Below, in pieces: positions 1-6,902 of a DNA stretch of 64,000 nt. Numbering within the stretch: the first letter of the stretch is position 1; each line of letters opens with the position of its first letter. The notes beneath the pieces are model-generated. The model saw only the letters and a list, made by a program, of their open reading frames with translations, searched no databases and was not told where the DNA came from. Both the position numbers and the translations under genes were made by a program. Origin of the DNA: DATMAM01 sp035559995 (GTDB lineage: Bacteria > Desulfobacterota > Binatia > UBA9968); assembly GCA_035559995.1 (NCBI GenBank), contig DATMAM010000004.1, positions 1 to 64,000 on the forward strand. The letters are read 5' to 3'.

Positions 1-211
1 TTCGTAATCCAAACCAAGTGGTACTTGAGATCGTATTTCGTGTGACTGGTCGTCCGATATATCTGCACATGGATCTTTTACCTCAAGGCTTCGCCTAAAG
101 GCGAGGGATTTTCTCCCATTCCCCGAATGAGACATTAAAAACCGTATCCACCAGCGGAGTAATGTCGAGAAAAAGGTTTCTCCGTCGAGACTCTTTGCGA
201 AAGCGCATCTT
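1..211. other. Gene-free left edge
   Basis: No convincing coding region, RNA gene or strong terminator is visible. A short hairpin with 6-base arms (167-172 and 177-182) lies just past the stop of the leftward ExbB-like gene. It lacks a T-run on either strand, so I do not call it a terminator. Confidence 0.5.
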
Positions 212-826
212 TTAGAACCCGTCCTCTTTTTCCTTGAGCAGATCGACGAGCCGGATCGAATGGTCCTCCATTTCCAGGACAAGCGCATCGGCCTTGCTCT
301 GCAGGTAGCGGTGCATGACGATTGTGGGAATCGCCACGGTCAGGCCCGCGTAGGTCGTGATCAGGGCCTCGGAGATGCCTCCCGCCAGCGACGCCGGATT
401 GACCGCTGCTTGGGTTGAGATCACCGAAAAAATCTTGATCATGCCAGAGACCGTTCCGAGTAAGCCGAGCAGGGTGCTGATACCGGCGATCGTGCCCAGC
501 GCTTCGACAAAGCGCTCGAGCGCCGCGGTCTCCTGGCGTCCGACTTCCTCCAGATACTCCTTGATGATTTCTCTTCGCTTGCCGATGTTCTTGAGCGCGA
601 CCGAAACGATACGCGCGATCGAAGAGCGGTTGTTCTGACAGCGCATGACCGCTTCCGGGATCTTCCCTTTGCGAATCAATCCGTCCACCTCATCGATAAA
701 GTCCTTTGGGATGACCTGGCTGCGCCGGAGACTCCAGGTTCTCTCGATGAAAATCGCCACTGCCGTAATCGAGCAGAGAAGAATCGGATACATGAAAACG
801 CCGCCCTTAACGAAAAAATCGATCAT
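212..826 (-). CDS. MotA/TolQ/ExbB-family proton channel protein
   Basis: A 204-residue inner-membrane protein of the ExbB/TolQ family, which uses the proton gradient to drive TonB-, Tol- or motility-type machines. Three hydrophobic segments are visible: about 8-28, about 105-135 (a glycine-rich helix containing LLGLLGTVSGM) and about 150-172. The long cytoplasmic stretch between the first two is typical of the family. The start at 826 is chosen over an ATG four codons upstream because GAGGG lies five bases before it. No ExbD/TolR or TonB gene follows inside the window; a partner would have to lie to the left. The exact subfamily cannot be told from the sequence alone. Confidence 0.9.
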   Translation of the reverse strand: MIDFFVKGGVFMYPILLCSITAVAIFIERTWSLRRSQVIPKDFIDEVDGLIRKGKIPEAVMRCQNNRSSIARIVSVALKNIGKRREIIKEYLEEVGRQETAALERFVEALGTIAGISTLLGLLGTVSGMIKIFSVISTQAAVNPASLAGGISEALITTYAGLTVAIPTIVMHRYLQSKADALVLEMEDHSIRLVDLLKEKEDGF

Positions 827-1244
827 GGCTGCCCTCAAATTTTTGGGAAATTTACGCCAACTCCTTCAGCGGCGCAACGCGCGATAGCCGAGCGCCGGGG
901 CGCCTTGCGAGGGAGCGAGCGTGGAAGAACCGCTGGCCGCTCGGGCGCGTCTCGAAAGGTTCCGCACGAGGAATCTTTGCCTGAGACAATCCCGAATGGT
1001 TCGTTCGCCCGGAAGATTTCTCCGGGCGCAAAGGACCTGCTCGCAGCACAAACTCGAGGTCTAAGGAGTGGCGAACACGATCTCCAAGCCAGGTTGTCAG
1101 TCATAGAAAGCGGTTTTAGCGCGTCTAAAACGTTCTGTCGGGAATCTTCGCGGCCATTCTACGAAAAGATTTTTTTTCCTTCGCCAGACCGCCCGGACGC
1201 GCAAGAAAAAAGTTTGGGCGAATTCTAAAATCCTATTTTTTTTC
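827..1244. other. Divergent intergenic region, no gene seen
   Basis: About 420 bases between the ExbB-like start and the promoter at 1245. A hairpin with 8-base arms (1006-1013 and 1021-1028) is present and could form in the leader of the ExbB transcript. The short open frames here lack ribosome-binding sites and family resemblance, so none is called. Confidence 0.5.
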
Positions 1245-1274
1245 TTGACATACAATTTATGGTGTCTATATAAT
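1245..1274 (+). promoter_or_regulatory. Consensus sigma-70-type promoter
   Basis: A perfect TTGACA (1245-1250) and a perfect TATAAT (1269-1274) are separated by 18 bases in a locally AT-rich stretch. This is the best promoter match in the window. Transcription would start near 1281 and run into the hairpin-rich unit that ends at the terminator at 1565. Confidence 0.85.
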
Positions 1275-1390
1275 TTCGCTTGCTACAAAATATGGGAGGG
1301 CAAATTAGAGAATTTATTCGTTAAGCCTGGGACCTTAACTTCCCGCCTAACGATACGCCCGCCTCAGGCAAGCTTAACAAGGAGGTATCT

Positions 1391-1435
1391 ATGGCAGCAA
1401 AGAAGGCCAAGAAGAAAGCCAAAAAGAAAAAGTAA
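1391..1435 (+). CDS. 14-residue lysine/alanine-rich peptide
   Basis: The ORF reads MAAKKAKKKAKKKK: nine lysines and four alanines after the initiator. AAGGAGG sits five bases before the ATG, an ideal ribosome-binding site, and a consensus promoter and perfect terminator frame the unit. The peptide resembles the tails of bacterial histone-H1-like proteins, so binding to nucleic acid is possible. Equally, it could be a leader peptide whose translation reports lysyl-tRNA supply or ribosome pausing on poly-lysine, with the hairpins as the output. Function is unknown. Translation is supported only by the start site and context. Confidence 0.55.
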   Translation: MAAKKAKKKAKKKK

Positions 1436-1524
1436 CTCAGCAGTCAGATTACCCCAGTGTGGTGGGGTGGAGGTTGTGAGCCCTCCCTGTCTCAGGCGAG
1501 AGGTGGCTGTCCTGGCCACCTGCC

Positions 1525-1565
1525 AAACAAGGCTCTCCGGCGATAACCGGAGGGCCTTGTTTTTT
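1525..1565 (+). terminator. Intrinsic terminator
   Basis: An uninterrupted stem of 16 pairs (left arm 1525-1540, right arm 1547-1562, one G-U pair) closes a 6-base loop and runs directly into a T-run (1560-1565). It ends the lysine-rich-peptide unit and separates it from the hydrolase gene 30 bases on. Confidence 0.9.
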
Positions 1566-1595
1566 GCCATCCCCTAGCGAAAATTTTTTGTCTTC

Positions 1596-2408
1596 ATGCT
1601 CATCACGCTCGGCGAATTACGCGCGGATTTCGTTCCGCCGGAGAGCCGAAAATTCAAGGCGCCGGTCGTAATGGTGCATGAGCTGTGGAGCTCCAGCGCT
1701 CAGTGGAGCGAGTGGGCCAACCATTTGGCCAATCTTGGCTGGGAGTGTTGGGCGGTGAACCTGCCCGGCCGCGCCAACGACTCGCGCGCGCGGGCGCGGC
1801 CGACGTTTTCCGCGTGCGTCGACGAGCTTGGCAAAGCCCTTCGAAACATAAGCTTTCCCCCTGTTCTTCTCGCGCACGGCTTGGGCGCGCTCGTCGCTTC
1901 CAAGGCGGCCGAGCGCGCTCAGGTCACGGCCTTGGTTTTCGTCTCGCCGCATTCCGCCCAAGCCGCTGACGCGCTCCGGCTCTTACGCCTGAAATATTTT
2001 GCGCTGCGATGGTTCCGCCGCCCGATCTTGCTGCAGGAAAAAGACTTTCGCGAGCTTTTTCTCGCTTCGGTCCGCGAGAGCCGGCGAGCGGAGATTCTCA
2101 AGCGCTTCGTCCCTGAATCGGCGGACCTCGCAAGAGAGTTCTTGCGGCCGGAGCTCGCCCCTGGACTCGCGAGACCGACGTGCCCGGCGCTGGTGATCGG
2201 CGGAACCGAGGATAAGATAGCGCCCGTTTCTGTCCTGCGCGCCAGCGCGCACGCGATGGGCGCAGATTTTTTGGTCTTCGAGAACCACGGCCACTGGATC
2301 ATGGAAGAAGGCGACGGCGAGCGGATCGTGGGCGATATCCACCGCTGGCTGGTGCACAAGCTGGGCGAAGGTATTCTCACCGCCGAATTCCCTCACGGGA
2401 CACCGTGA
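1596..2408 (+). CDS. Alpha/beta-hydrolase-fold protein lacking the nucleophile
   Basis: A 270-residue protein of the alpha/beta-hydrolase fold. Visible landmarks are the strand and oxyanion region near residues 24-33, a nucleophile-elbow region at 90-99, an acid in GTEDKIAP (Asp206) and a histidine in HGHW (His233). The elbow reads A-H-G-L-G at 93-97 where hydrolases have G-x-S-x-G, so the nucleophilic serine is a glycine (codon GGC at 1878-1880; serine AGC would be one base away). Acid and histidine are kept. It may be catalytically dead, use water directly like some cofactor-free relatives, or be a binding protein. It sits alone between the terminator at 1565 and the selenoprotein gene. Confidence 0.85.
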   Translation: MLITLGELRADFVPPESRKFKAPVVMVHELWSSSAQWSEWANHLANLGWECWAVNLPGRANDSRARARPTFSACVDELGKALRNISFPPVLLAHGLGALVASKAAERAQVTALVFVSPHSAQAADALRLLRLKYFALRWFRRPILLQEKDFRELFLASVRESRRAEILKRFVPESADLAREFLRPELAPGLARPTCPALVIGGTEDKIAPVSVLRASAHAMGADFLVFENHGHWIMEEGDGERIVGDIHRWLVHKLGEGILTAEFPHGTP

Positions 2409-2509
2409 CGCCGCCGGGAACTTCAGCCCTCCGCAGGCTGTTATGATCTCGAATGTTGCTTTGCCGGCATGACTCCGATAAATTTAACGTCGTCCAAAAG
2501 GAGGACAGC

Positions 2510-3064
2510 GTGAGAAAAACACTCCTGCTAGCCGCCTTATTATTGTCCTTAGGTTCACTCCCATCGCCGAGCCGCGCCGTGGAAGTAGGTCAGCAGGCTC
2601 CGGATTTTGAGCTCGACAGCACTAAGGGTGGAAAACTTAAGCTCAGCAGCTTACGAGGCCGAAACGTTCTCATCAATTTTTACCGCAATGACTTCGATCC
2701 AACCTGAGCCAAACAGCTCCAAGCGTCCGGTTCGGACGAAAACTACGCCAAGTTCAAAGCAGAGAACACCGAAGTGCTGGGCATCACGCCGACCAACATG
2801 TTCTCCCAGAAAGCCTTTGCGGACTATTTCAAAATCAGCTACCCCTTGCTCAGCGGCGGCCGGGACGTCACCGTTGTTCACAAGGTATTGAAAGATTACG
2901 GAGTGTTCGACGAGCCCAGGTTAAATGCGAAACGCGCCTACATCATCGTCGATAAAGAAGGAATCGTGCGCTACAAAAACGTCCGGCCGACAAACACTGA
3001 GAAGGACCTCCTCCCCACGGAGGAATTGTTGAGGGAAGTAAGAAAGATCAATCAGGGGGCGTGA
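2510..3064 (+). CDS. Exported selenocysteine peroxiredoxin (TGA recoded)
   Basis: Read through TGA at 2705-2707, this is a 184-residue AhpC/TSA-family peroxiredoxin. GTG at 2510 is chosen because AGGAGGA lies four bases upstream. Residues 1-23 form a signal peptide. The thioredoxin fold follows, with FYRNDFDPT directly before residue 66. This matches the FYPxDxTPxC signature of peroxiredoxins, and the TGA falls exactly on the peroxidatic cysteine. The frame continues without break to 3064 with strong similarity to the second copy at 9742-10284. No cysteine occurs anywhere, so selenocysteine would be the only redox centre (a one-Sec enzyme needing external reductant). It is followed after 3 bases by a TlpA/ResA-like protein and by CcdA. 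Selenoprotein peroxiredoxins are known; secretion plus this neighbourhood is the unusual part. Confidence 0.88.
2705..2738 (+). promoter_or_regulatory. UGA codon and bacterial SECIS hairpin
   Basis: TGA at 2705-2707 is followed by CGTCCG (2724-2729), a GTT loop (2730-2732) and CGGACG (2733-2738), a perfect 6-pair stem. The apical loop begins 22 bases after TGA and with a G. Known bacterial SECIS elements have a small apical loop 16-37 bases downstream with a G among its first two bases. The second peroxiredoxin has the same hairpin at the same distance. Confidence 0.8.
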
Positions 3065-3067
3065 GAC

Positions 3068-3718
3068 TTGAAAACGCCGCCGTCAAATAAATCCGGTGCC
3101 GCGCGTTCCGGTAGACGCCGAGCCCTGCGGCTCGGGCCTCGGCTGGCACGGGAAGCTAGGCGCAGCCGCAGTGTTTGCCTGGTTCTGGCCGCGGCGGCGC
3201 TCCTGGGATGGACTTCTCGGCTCCAGGCTGAGGCGCCCCGCTCAGCCGCGATCAACTACAAGGTCATTCCCAATCTCGAAGAAGTCAAGGATCATCCCTC
3301 GGCGCCGGATTTTACTCTCGTCGGTCCGGACAATAAGAAAATCTCCCTGAAGGACTTCCGCGGCAAGCTTGTTTTTCTCAATTTCTGGGCAAGCTGGTGC
3401 GCTCCCTGCCGCGAAGAGATGCCGGCGATGGAGCGCCTCTACCAGGAGTTCAAGAACAAAGGTTTTACAATCCTCGCCGTCAGCGTCAAGGACAGCCGCA
3501 AGGACGCCATTGCCTTTGTCAAAGAGCTAAAGCTCACCTATCCAATCGCGCTCGACCCCGAGGGAGAAGTGGGACTTCTCTACGGCGCGTGGGGCTTGCC
3601 GGCGACCTACCTGATTGACGCAAATGGCATTGTCCTCGCCCGGGCGTGGGGACCGGCCAACTGGTACAGCCCGCCGGCAAGGCAGCTGATCGCGAGCCTG
3701 TTGAACGCGAAGAAATGA
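3068..3718 (+). CDS. TlpA/ResA-like thiol-disulfide oxidoreductase
   Basis: A 216-residue thioredoxin-fold protein with a long basic N-terminus, a membrane anchor or signal at about 36-50, and the redox motif WCAPC (Cys111, Cys114) in the TlpA/ResA context FWASWCAPCREEMP. A GLPATYLID segment supplies the cis-proline. Such proteins work outside the cytoplasmic membrane as thiol reductants. The start is TTG at 3068, three bases after the peroxiredoxin stop, so the two are likely co-translated; a start further inside cannot be excluded because the first 35 residues are low in family resemblance. The end overlaps ccdA (ATG at 3715, TGA at 3716-3718). Plausible role: pass electrons from CcdA to periplasmic targets, perhaps the selenoperoxiredoxin. 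Confidence 0.88.
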   Translation: MKTPPSNKSGAARSGRRRALRLGPRLAREARRSRSVCLVLAAAALLGWTSRLQAEAPRSAAINYKVIPNLEEVKDHPSAPDFTLVGPDNKKISLKDFRGKLVFLNFWASWCAPCREEMPAMERLYQEFKNKGFTILAVSVKDSRKDAIAFVKELKLTYPIALDPEGEVGLLYGAWGLPATYLIDANGIVLARAWGPANWYSPPARQLIASLLNAKK

Positions 3719-4452
3719 CCGATGTAAGCGCTCTGGTGGCGCTCACGGCCGGCGTCTTTTCCTTTCTCTCGCCGTGCGTTTTGCCGCTGATTCCCTCCTA
3801 CCTGTCGTTCGTCTCGGGAGTGTCGCTCGAAGAGATTCAGGCCGCGGGCGCATCGAGCCAGGTGCGCCGCAGGGTCGTCTTCAACTCGCTCGCTTTCATC
3901 TTGGGCTTTTCGGCCGTTTTTATTTCCCTCGGCGTCTCGGCGAGCTTTCTCGGCAGCCTGTTTATCAGCTACCGCAACGTGATCCGCGTTCTGGGCGGCG
4001 CGTTCATCGCGCTTGTAGGTTTTTATCTTTTGGGCCTGTTCAAGATCACGTTGCTGGATCGCTACGTCCAGTTTAATTTGCGCGACAAGCCCGCGGGCTA
4101 TCTCGGATCCGTTTTGGTCGGAATTACCTTTGCGGTGGCATGGACCCCGTGCGTGGGGCCGATTCTCGGAGCGATTCTCGCGCTCGCGGGAGCGTCGGCC
4201 GACGTTGCGAGAGGAACGTTTTTGCTGGCGGCTTATGCGGCCGGGCTTGCCTTGCCGTTTTTTCTGAGCGCGCTGGCGCTCAATTCGTTTCTGCAATTCT
4301 CGCAGCGATTTCGCCGCTACATTCACGCGGTGCACATCACGGCTGGGGTTTTGCTCGTCCTCGTAGGAGTGCTTCTCATCACGGACTACATGACCGTGCT
4401 TAACATCTACGCGCTGCGCCTCACCCCCGAGTGGTTGATCAAAAAACTCTGA
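3715..4452 (+). CDS. ccdA: CcdA-type transmembrane electron transporter
   Basis: A 245-residue, six-helix membrane protein of the CcdA/DsbD-beta family, which carries thiol electrons from cytoplasmic thioredoxin across the membrane. The two conserved redox cysteines are visible in FLSPCVLPLIPSY (Cys21) and WTPCVGP (Cys146), each at the head of a repeated three-helix unit. The ATG overlaps the stop of the TlpA/ResA-like gene by ATGA, implying translational coupling. Together peroxiredoxin, TlpA-like and CcdA form a compact operon that would bring reducing power to the periplasm. A role in cytochrome c maturation, as in other CcdA/ResA pairs, is the alternative; no other ccm genes are nearby. 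Confidence 0.93.
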   Translation: MTDVSALVALTAGVFSFLSPCVLPLIPSYLSFVSGVSLEEIQAAGASSQVRRRVVFNSLAFILGFSAVFISLGVSASFLGSLFISYRNVIRVLGGAFIALVGFYLLGLFKITLLDRYVQFNLRDKPAGYLGSVLVGITFAVAWTPCVGPILGAILALAGASADVARGTFLLAAYAAGLALPFFLSALALNSFLQFSQRFRRYIHAVHITAGVLLVLVGVLLITDYMTVLNIYALRLTPEWLIKKL

Positions 4453-4459
4453 GGGGACG

Positions 4460-4567
4460 CTCACCCGCACCCTCTCCCATCGGAGTGGCGAGGGTACACC
4501 AAACTCAAAACATTTTCGGGCTCCCTCTCCCGCGCCGTAATTCGGCGTGGGAGAAGGCCGGGGTGAG
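4460..4567. repeat. REP-like palindromic element between convergent genes
   Basis: An outer inverted pair CTCACCC (4460-4466) and GGGTGAG (4561-4567) encloses a 12-pair stem (4526-4537 and 4543-4554, one G-T mismatch pair) with a 5-base TAATT loop. The wording resembles intergenic CCCTCTCCC-type palindromes widespread in bacterial genomes. It lies between the 3' ends of ccdA and the amidohydrolase gene and probably also acts as a bidirectional stop. Confidence 0.7.
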
Positions 4568-4579
4568 AGCACGAAACCG

Positions 4580-5614
4580 TCAGGTCATGTTGTAGAAGCG
4601 TTTGCCGTTGTCGCAGAGAATTTTTCTCTTGGCGCTCTCGCTGAGATCTTCTCGCGCTTCGAAGGCGTGCACGGCGTCGGCGAGATCGGCCTCGTGCGGG
4701 TAGTCGGACGCGTAGAGGATCAGGTCTTCGCCGACGCGCTCGATGGCGTAGGGCAACATCTTCTCCCAAAGCTCGGCGTGAAAATATAGCTGGCCGCCTT
4801 TCATATAGTCGCTCGGTTTTTTCTTGAGCAGCGGCGCCTGATGCGCGCGGTTGGCGTACTCCATGTCGAGCCGGTCCATCAAGAACGGAATCCATTCACA
4901 ACCCGCCTCCAGAGAAGCGATCCTCAGGCGAGGAAAACGCTCAAAGACGCCCTCGAGCACCAGGCTCGTCACGTGGATCATTTGCGCGAACGGATGCGAC
5001 AGCGCTCGGGCTTCGATCAGCGAACGGAAGAAATCAAAGCCCAGCCCGCGGCTCGGCGCGCCGTGAATCCCGAGCGGAACGTTGAGCCGTTCGGCTTCTC
5101 GGTACAGCGGATCGAAATAGGTGTCGCCGAGCGGTTTGTGAAAGCCCACGGGCGCGACCACGCCGCCGAGCATGCCCAGATCGCTAACGCAGCGGCGCAG
5201 CTCGCGCGCGGCTTCGTGGATATCCTGGATCGGCAGGAGGGCGACGGCGCCGAGCCTCGGGCTGAACCTGATGTAGCGGTCGGCCATCATATTATTGTAC
5301 GCGCGGCACACAACGCACGCCCACTCTGGATCCTGGATAAAGCCTTCGGCCAAACCTGCCGTGGGATAGATGACGGTTCGATCGATCCCTTCACGATCGA
5401 GGACCTCGAGCCAGCTCTTCGGATCATCGGGCGCGACGACGTAAGGCCGTTCGTCGGCGACTCTTCGCGCCATTCTCTGGAAGCCATCCAGAGTCGGAAA
5501 GAACGGTAGCGCCAGGATCTCCTTTCTCCCGCGATAAGGGGCCTCGAGATAATCGAAGATGATCTCGTCCCTCTCAAAAATGTGCCCGTCGGTATCGATC
5601 ACTTGAATCGCCAT
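4580..5614 (-). CDS. Amidohydrolase-family (ACMSD-like) protein
   Basis: A 344-residue TIM-barrel protein of the amidohydrolase-2 group. The N-terminal strand reads IDTDGHIFE, a version of the usual D-x-H metal motif. Further barrel landmarks are GIHGAPS near the middle and ASDYPHEAD near the C-terminus, where the catalytic aspartate of this family lies. Members decarboxylate or hydrolyse aromatic and heterocyclic acids with one bound metal; the substrate cannot be read here. The start at 5614 is preceded by GGGAGGG, whereas the longer frame is not. It runs in the same direction as, and just downstream of, the ornithine-cyclodeaminase-like gene. Confidence 0.88.
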   Translation of the reverse strand: MAIQVIDTDGHIFERDEIIFDYLEAPYRGRKEILALPFFPTLDGFQRMARRVADERPYVVAPDDPKSWLEVLDREGIDRTVIYPTAGLAEGFIQDPEWACVVCRAYNNMMADRYIRFSPRLGAVALLPIQDIHEAARELRRCVSDLGMLGGVVAPVGFHKPLGDTYFDPLYREAERLNVPLGIHGAPSRGLGFDFFRSLIEARALSHPFAQMIHVTSLVLEGVFERFPRLRIASLEAGCEWIPFLMDRLDMEYANRAHQAPLLKKKPSDYMKGGQLYFHAELWEKMLPYAIERVGEDLILYASDYPHEADLADAVHAFEAREDLSESAKRKILCDNGKRFYNMT

Positions 5615-5689
5615 GGAGCCCTCCCGTCTAAGATTCGCAGTGCCGGAGTCCTGTGATCCCTGCACCGCGGTATCCTATCACTCCGCTTT

Positions 5690-6790
5690 CTAGTCGCGAA
5701 TCGACTGCGTAAACCACTCGGTTGGAATTTCCCTTCCGATGCCAGCGCGCCGCGCCGCATGGTAAACCGCCGTGCAAACGGCGCCAAACTGCACGCCCAT
5801 AACCCCCAAGTTGAGAAACCAGCTCGTTTGCCGGTCGGAGGTTCGGCCCCGGGCTTTCCCGGCAATGAGCTCGGCCAAGGTCGGCATCGAAAGAATTTCT
5901 GGGCGCGGCGGCCTTCGCGGGATGATCGCGGTTTCCGACGGCTGCCCGGCGACGTAACTCAAAAAGCCGTGCGCCGCGTAGAAGGCCCCGGGCGGCGGAT
6001 TTTCCAGATGCGGCGTGCTTTCGCCCATTTTGATCGCCACGTCCACGGCGCGCGCAAAGCCGGGCTCTGTCTCATCCCAGGTGACGTCCGTCACGTGCAT
6101 GCCCGGCTCGAGCCACTCTGTTTTAAATACGGGGTCGATCGAGGAGGTGCAACAGGAAACGATATCGGCGCCTTTCACCGCCTCCAACGCCGATGCCACG
6201 GGCGCAACTTCGATGTCAAATCTTTCGCTCATCTCGGCCGCGTACGCGCGCGCGTTCGCCGGGTTGGTGCTGTAAACTTTGACCCTGCTCACCGGCCGCA
6301 CCGCCTTGAAAGCTTCCAGATAAGTGCGCGCCATCCCGCCCGAGCCGATCATCCCGACGGTGCGGCTGTCGGGCCGCGCCAGGTACTTGACGCCCAGCCC
6401 GGCGCCGCCGGCAACGCGCATGTGCTGCAGGTAGCCGTCGTTGATCAGCGCCGCCGGCATGCCGTCGCGCGCGCTGAACAGGAACAGCAGCCCGCAATAG
6501 GTCCCCGGCTGGATGCAGTGCTTGTTCTCTCGCTGTTGCCCCTTCTCTCCGGGCCAGCTCACGATGTCCGACAGCATGCGCGCAACCACAAAGCCGTCCC
6601 GCTTTGCGCCTCCGGTCATCACCGCCCAGCGATAGTAGCTTTCGGCGCGCGCCGACGGCAAGTAAACGTCGATCCGGCCCATCGTGGCGGCGTCGCCGGC
6701 GATAATCTCGCGCTGCGCCGCCTCCAGAGCTTCCAGCGTCATCGACATCGTCAGAACCTTCTGGACGTCCTCGTCTTTTAGCAGCAGCAT
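5690..6790 (-). CDS. Ornithine cyclodeaminase/mu-crystallin family protein
   Basis: A 366-residue NAD(P)-dependent protein. The nucleotide-binding loop is GMIGSGGMARTYLEAF. Upstream of it lies the family's substrate-side region, including MRVAGGAGLGVKYLARPDS. Members act on ornithine, proline analogues, imines or opine-like compounds, so the reaction is not predictable. The start at 6790 has GGGAGGA six bases upstream. The frame runs on much further upstream, but only over the divergent promoter and the start of the GcvH-like gene. The amidohydrolase gene follows after about 75 bases, so the two may form one catabolic transcript. Confidence 0.88.
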   Translation of the reverse strand: MLLLKDEDVQKVLTMSMTLEALEAAQREIIAGDAATMGRIDVYLPSARAESYYRWAVMTGGAKRDGFVVARMLSDIVSWPGEKGQQRENKHCIQPGTYCGLLFLFSARDGMPAALINDGYLQHMRVAGGAGLGVKYLARPDSRTVGMIGSGGMARTYLEAFKAVRPVSRVKVYSTNPANARAYAAEMSERFDIEVAPVASALEAVKGADIVSCCTSSIDPVFKTEWLEPGMHVTDVTWDETEPGFARAVDVAIKMGESTPHLENPPPGAFYAAHGFLSYVAGQPSETAIIPRRPPRPEILSMPTLAELIAGKARGRTSDRQTSWFLNLGVMGVQFGAVCTAVYHAARRAGIGREIPTEWFTQSIRD

Positions 6791-6864
6791 TCTTCCTCCC
6801 GAGCCCGCGCTTGAAATTCGTCTCGCAGCCGACCGCACCGGCCGCTCAACCGTCCCTATCATGC

Positions 6865-6892
6865 TTGACAGCGAAAGGCCAATCTCTATAGT
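6865..6892 (+). promoter_or_regulatory. Promoter for the GcvH-like gene
   Basis: TTGACA (6865-6870) and TATAGT (6887-6892) are 16 bases apart. Transcription would begin near 6899, only about four bases before the ATG at 6903, implying a nearly leaderless message. No ribosome-binding site precedes that ATG, which agrees. Confidence 0.6.
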
Positions 6893-6902
6893 GAAACAGG
6901 CG

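Larger units (their letters stand above)
1281..1565 (+). ncRNA. Candidate structured transcript with tiny lysine-rich ORF
   Basis: A self-contained unit of about 285 bases between a consensus promoter and a strong terminator. The leader has complementary arms GTTAAGC (1320-1326) and GCTTAAC (1372-1378), the second directly abutting the ribosome-binding site AAGGAGG (1379-1385). After the 14-codon ORF come three hairpins: ACCCCA/TGGGGT (1451-1456 and 1463-1468), GGAGG/CCTCC (1469-1473 and 1482-1486) and AGGTGGC/GCCACCT (1501-1507 and 1515-1521). The terminator stem follows. Such density of perfect short stems suggests a functional RNA, either an mRNA with a folded leader and tail or a dual-function RNA. 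I do not recognise it as a known RNA family. The transcript ends are inferred from promoter and terminator. Confidence 0.55.

Noticed and set aside
835..1104. Leftward ORF before the ExbB-like gene
   Set aside because: No ribosome-binding site, arginine-rich low-complexity translation and no family resemblance.
2705..2707. TGA in the peroxiredoxin as tryptophan or glycine codon of a variant genetic code
   Set aside because: Many genes here end in TGA, often inside ATGA overlaps, so TGA is a normal stop in this genome.
2510..3064. Peroxiredoxin as a pseudogene or sequencing error
   Set aside because: A paralogue has TGA at the same codon, the frame is clean downstream, and the same hairpin follows at the same distance.
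4461..4895. Arginine-rich leftward ORF overlapping the amidohydrolase end
   Set aside because: Out-of-frame shadow of the amidohydrolase gene and the palindromic element.
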